A stretch of DNA of 6,631 bases from contig PEWI01000024.1 of assembly GCA_002779555.1 (NCBI GenBank), positions 1-6,631 of the forward strand, read 5' to 3'. Each line of letters starts with the position of its first letter. Position 1 is the stretch's first letter. A model generated the notes under the pieces. It was not told where the DNA came from. It searched no databases and worked only from the letters and a program-made list of their open reading frames with translations. The position numbers and the translations under genes are program-made. This document shows positions 4,563 to 6,631 of the stretch, one piece after another. This DNA is from Candidatus Bathyarchaeota archaeon CG07_land_8_20_14_0_80_47_9 (GTDB lineage Archaea; Thermoproteota; Bathyarchaeia; Bathyarchaeales; Bathycorpusculaceae).

Positions 4563-5816
4563 ATGTCCACAGCTATTGAAGACATAATCGCAAGGAAAGT
4601 TTTCAACGGTCGAGGAGAAGAAACGATAGAAGTTGACGTCATAACCACTTCAGGTTTCGGAAGAGCATCTGCCCCCGCAGGAAAAAGCCGCGGGAAAGCC
4701 GAAGTGGTCTATTACCCGCAAGATGGCGTGGACCAAGCGCTCAAAAAGGTTGAAGAGATCATAGCCCCAGAACTTGTAGGGCTAAACGCAGATTTTCAAG
4801 AAGAAATGGACAAGACACTTCACGAGATTGACGGTTCAAAAGATTTCAGAGTGATAGGTGGAAACACAGCGTTCGCCATTTCCTTGGCAACTGTGGAGGC
4901 AGCTGCAAACTCTTACGGTGTCCTCCTGTTCCAGTTTCTAGGAGGACATGTCGCTCATGAACTCCCTTTTCCACTTGGAAACACGATAAGCGGGGGGCTG
5001 CACACCCATGGAAAGTCGCCGGACATACAAGAGTTCTTGGTTCTTCCTCATGGGGCTGAATCATTTTTCGAAGCCGCGGCGGCCAACGTTCAAATTCACA
5101 GAAGAATCGGCGAAATGCTGCGGAAGAAAGACAAGTTTTTCAATGAAGGAAAAAGCGATGAAGGAGCTTGGAGCGCGAACATTGGTAACTCTGAGGCACT
5201 TGACGTTGTAACCAGAGCATGCGAAGAAAGGGGCAGCGAGTTCGGCTTTGAATGTGGTGTGGGCATCGATGTTGCAGCGTCTTCGCTGTGGAACGGAAAA
5301 GAAAAAAAATATGTTTATCGAAGGGAAAAGAAAAAGCGAAATTCAGGTGAACAGCTGGAATTCATTCTGGACCTTGTTAAGAAGTACCATTTGGTCTACG
5401 TTGAAGATCCGTTCCACGAAGAGGATTTTGGAAGTTTCGCTGAACTTACCAAAAAAGTGAAGAACTGTTTGATTTGCGGAGACGACCTCTTCACAACAAG
5501 CAGCGAAAGACTAAGTCGCGGAGTAAAGATGCACGCGGCCAACGCAGTGATAATAAAGGTGAATCAGGTCGGCACAATAACCGACGCTTGGGAAACAATC
5601 GAAACGGCGAGAAGAAACGGATATCTGCCCGTGATGGCGCACCGTTCAGGGGACACGTGCGATTGGCACATAGCACATTTGGCCGTGGCCTTCAGATGCC
5701 CAGTGATAAAGACTGGAATCGTTGAAGGGACGCGGATTGCAAAGATAAACGAGTTAATAAGGATCGAAGAGTTCTTAGGAGACAGAGCCAAGATGGCAGA
5801 ACTCAAAGTAGCCTGA
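4563..5816 (+). CDS. eno: Enolase (phosphopyruvate hydratase), divergent archaeal type
   Basis: Enolase interconverts 2-phosphoglycerate and phosphoenolpyruvate in glycolysis and gluconeogenesis, using two Mg2+ ions in the cytoplasm. The product is 417 residues, slightly shorter than bacterial forms. By alignment from memory, the key residues are present: H147 and E157 (GGLH, DIQEF), E200 (SDEG), Mg ligands D236, E281 (VEDPFHEEDF) and D307 (GDDLF), catalytic K332 (IKVNQVG), H360-R361-S362 (AHRSG) and K383 (IKTG). Divergent points are the first mobile loop, APAGKSRG where most enolases have PSGASTG, so Ser39 is Ala39. NGRGEE replaces DSRGNP, and SDEGAWSAN replaces GDEGG-AP. It has a well-placed AAGGAGA (4551-4557) and lies between rpoN and rps2, a conserved archaeal position. 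It is probably a true enolase, though reduced or altered activity cannot be excluded. Confidence 0.93.
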   Translation: MSTAIEDIIARKVFNGRGEETIEVDVITTSGFGRASAPAGKSRGKAEVVYYPQDGVDQALKKVEEIIAPELVGLNADFQEEMDKTLHEIDGSKDFRVIGGNTAFAISLATVEAAANSYGVLLFQFLGGHVAHELPFPLGNTISGGLHTHGKSPDIQEFLVLPHGAESFFEAAAANVQIHRRIGEMLRKKDKFFNEGKSDEGAWSANIGNSEALDVVTRACEERGSEFGFECGVGIDVAASSLWNGKEKKYVYRREKKKRNSGEQLEFILDLVKKYHLVYVEDPFHEEDFGSFAELTKKVKNCLICGDDLFTTSSERLSRGVKMHAANAVIIKVNQVGTITDAWETIETARRNGYLPVMAHRSGDTCDWHIAHLAVAFRCPVIKTGIVEGTRIAKINELIRIEEFLGDRAKMAELKVA

Positions 5817-5824
5817 GAGGATGA
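5816..5824 (+). promoter_or_regulatory. Shine-Dalgarno site supporting the TTG start of rps2
   Basis: AGAGGATGA runs from the last base of the eno stop and resembles the archaeal consensus GGAGGTGA. It lies six bases before the TTG at 5831. It also contains an ATG (5821) that opens a five-codon mini-ORF ending at 5838. Confidence 0.45.
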
Positions 5825-5830
5825 ACAGAC

Positions 5831-6541
5831 TTGTCTGAAGACGAAGAGTTTAAGGAAGCAAAGGAAGAACACGAAGAAGAAGCAAAACCCACCGAAGAAA
5901 AGGAAACAACCGAAGTAGCCGTCGTAGAAGAGCTTTTGATGCCGCGAGACACGCTTCTGTCGGCGGGAATACACATTGGAACTAGAATGAAAACGTTGGA
6001 CATGGAGCAGTTCATATACCGTGTCAGACCAGATGGCTTATTCGTTCTAGACGTTAAGAGAACCGATGAACGCATAAGGGTGGCAGGCAAATTCCTAGCA
6101 CGATTCGAACCGTCAAAGGTCGCTGCGGTCGCTACGAGACTGTACGCGCAAGAACCAGTCAGCAAATTCTGTGAAGTAACCGGCGCGACGCCGGTGGCTG
6201 GGCGCTTTATTCCGGGGCTGCTGTCAAACCCGCTTTATCCCGATCGAATTGAGCCTGAAGTGCTTATAGTCTCCGACCCAAAAGCAGACGCTCAAGCAGT
6301 TAAGGAAGCCGCCTCGGTTGGCATACCCGTTGTTGCGCTGTGCAGCACTGACAACGAGTTTACAGGTGTAGACTTCGTCATCCCCACGAACAACAAGGGT
6401 CGGCGCGCTCTGGCCGTGATCTATTGGCTCCTGGCGAGACAAGTGTTGCGGGAGAGAGGAGAACTCCCGTCAGACAAGGATCTGCCGCTAACCGTTGACG
6501 ATTTTGAAGCGAAAATCGCAAGGGAGGAGGAGGAAATCTAA
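5831..6541 (+). CDS. rps2: Small-subunit ribosomal protein uS2 (archaeal S2/SA type) with acidic N-terminal extension
   Basis: This late-binding 30S protein sits between head and body and is related to eukaryotic SA/p40. The core shows AGIHIGTRMKTLDMEQFIYR (45-64), the DGLFVLDVKRTDERI stretch (68-82), GRFIPGLLSNP (124-134), VSDPKADAQAVKEA (147-160) and IPTNNKGRRALAVIYWLLAR (184-203), all typical of the archaeal family. Starting at the TTG gives 236 residues, with an N-terminal extension of about 35 residues dominated by Glu and Lys. An ATG at 5939 (MPRDTLLSAG) would give a 200-residue core protein. I prefer the TTG because of the ribosome binding site at 5816-5824 and because the intervening frame follows eno by only 14 bases. 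The C-terminus is acidic (REEEEI). Confidence 0.93.
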   Translation: MSEDEEFKEAKEEHEEEAKPTEEKETTEVAVVEELLMPRDTLLSAGIHIGTRMKTLDMEQFIYRVRPDGLFVLDVKRTDERIRVAGKFLARFEPSKVAAVATRLYAQEPVSKFCEVTGATPVAGRFIPGLLSNPLYPDRIEPEVLIVSDPKADAQAVKEAASVGIPVVALCSTDNEFTGVDFVIPTNNKGRRALAVIYWLLARQVLRERGELPSDKDLPLTVDDFEAKIAREEEEI

Positions 6542-6545
6542 CGGG

Positions 6546-6631
6546 ATGGTGAAGGTTCGGCGACCATGTCAAGCCGGAGCCTTCTACGCGGGAACACATG
6601 AGTCATTAAAGAAACAGGTAGAGCAATGCTT
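6546..6631 (+). CDS. MEMO1-family (AmmeMemoRadiSam system protein B-like) protein, N-terminus only
   Basis: The reading frame from the ATG at 6546 runs open to the window end (28 codons), starting MVKVRRPCQAGAFYAG and continuing THESLKKQVEQC. The pattern RxP-x-x-AGxFY-x(6)-L is the typical N-terminus of the MEMO/DUF52 family, whose archaeal members are often encoded directly after rps2, frequently followed by mevalonate kinase. The biochemical role of the archaeal members is not firmly settled. A GGAGGAGGAGG tract (6523-6533) lies 12 bases upstream inside rps2, and four bases separate the rps2 stop from the ATG. The catalytic/metal region is beyond the window, so the call rests on the N-terminal motif plus context. 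Confidence 0.8.
   Translation, partial: MVKVRRPCQAGAFYAGTHESLKKQVEQC

Noticed and set aside
5564..5974. 136-codon - strand frame opposite the eno/rps2 junction
   Set aside because: It is antisense to two well-supported conserved genes. Its Phe/Cys-rich segment is the complement of the Glu/Lys-rich codons of the uS2 tail.

Overview
This window is the core of an archaeal ribosomal protein / RNA polymerase operon, all on the + strand. The archaeal assignment rests on eL18 and the RNA polymerase subunits Rpo3/RpoD and Rpo10/RpoN sitting between uS11 and uS2, on archaeal-type uS13, uS4 and uS9, and on a BRE/TATA-type promoter. The divergent enolase and the gene content suggest a TACK-group archaeon, possibly a Bathyarchaeia-like lineage. 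That placement is family-level inference, not proven here.

Layout: 1-165 is the 3' end of an unidentified charged, helical protein. 166-622 has no convincing gene and holds only short or decayed open frames. 623-650 looks like the operon promoter (BRE plus TATA box, overlapped by a perfect inverted repeat). Then come rps13 (701), rps4 (1183) and rps11 (1752), packed with gaps or overlaps of a few bases. The only real break in the operon is the 105-base gap at 2157-2261, with a stem-loop on the rps11 stop and a possible internal promoter. After it follow rpoD (2262), rpl18e (3073), rpl13 (3440), rps9 (3886), rpoN (4310), eno (4563), rps2 (5831) and the first 28 codons of a MEMO-family gene (6546, cut by the window end).

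The genes serve three jobs. Small-subunit proteins uS13, uS4, uS11, uS9 and uS2 and large-subunit proteins eL18 and uL13 build the ribosome. RpoD and RpoN belong to the RNA polymerase assembly platform. Enolase belongs to central carbon metabolism. Translational coupling is likely throughout, because stops and starts overlap or abut and several Shine-Dalgarno sites lie inside the preceding gene.

I do not see an undescribed defence or mobile system. The points most worth checking are: an enolase with an altered catalytic loop (Ser39 position is Ala); an RpoD with two complete 4Fe-4S motifs plus a zinc-type Cys cluster; the absence of rpoK between rpoN and eno; the inverted repeat on the BRE; and ATG mini-ORFs placed at the two non-ATG starts of rpoD and rps2.
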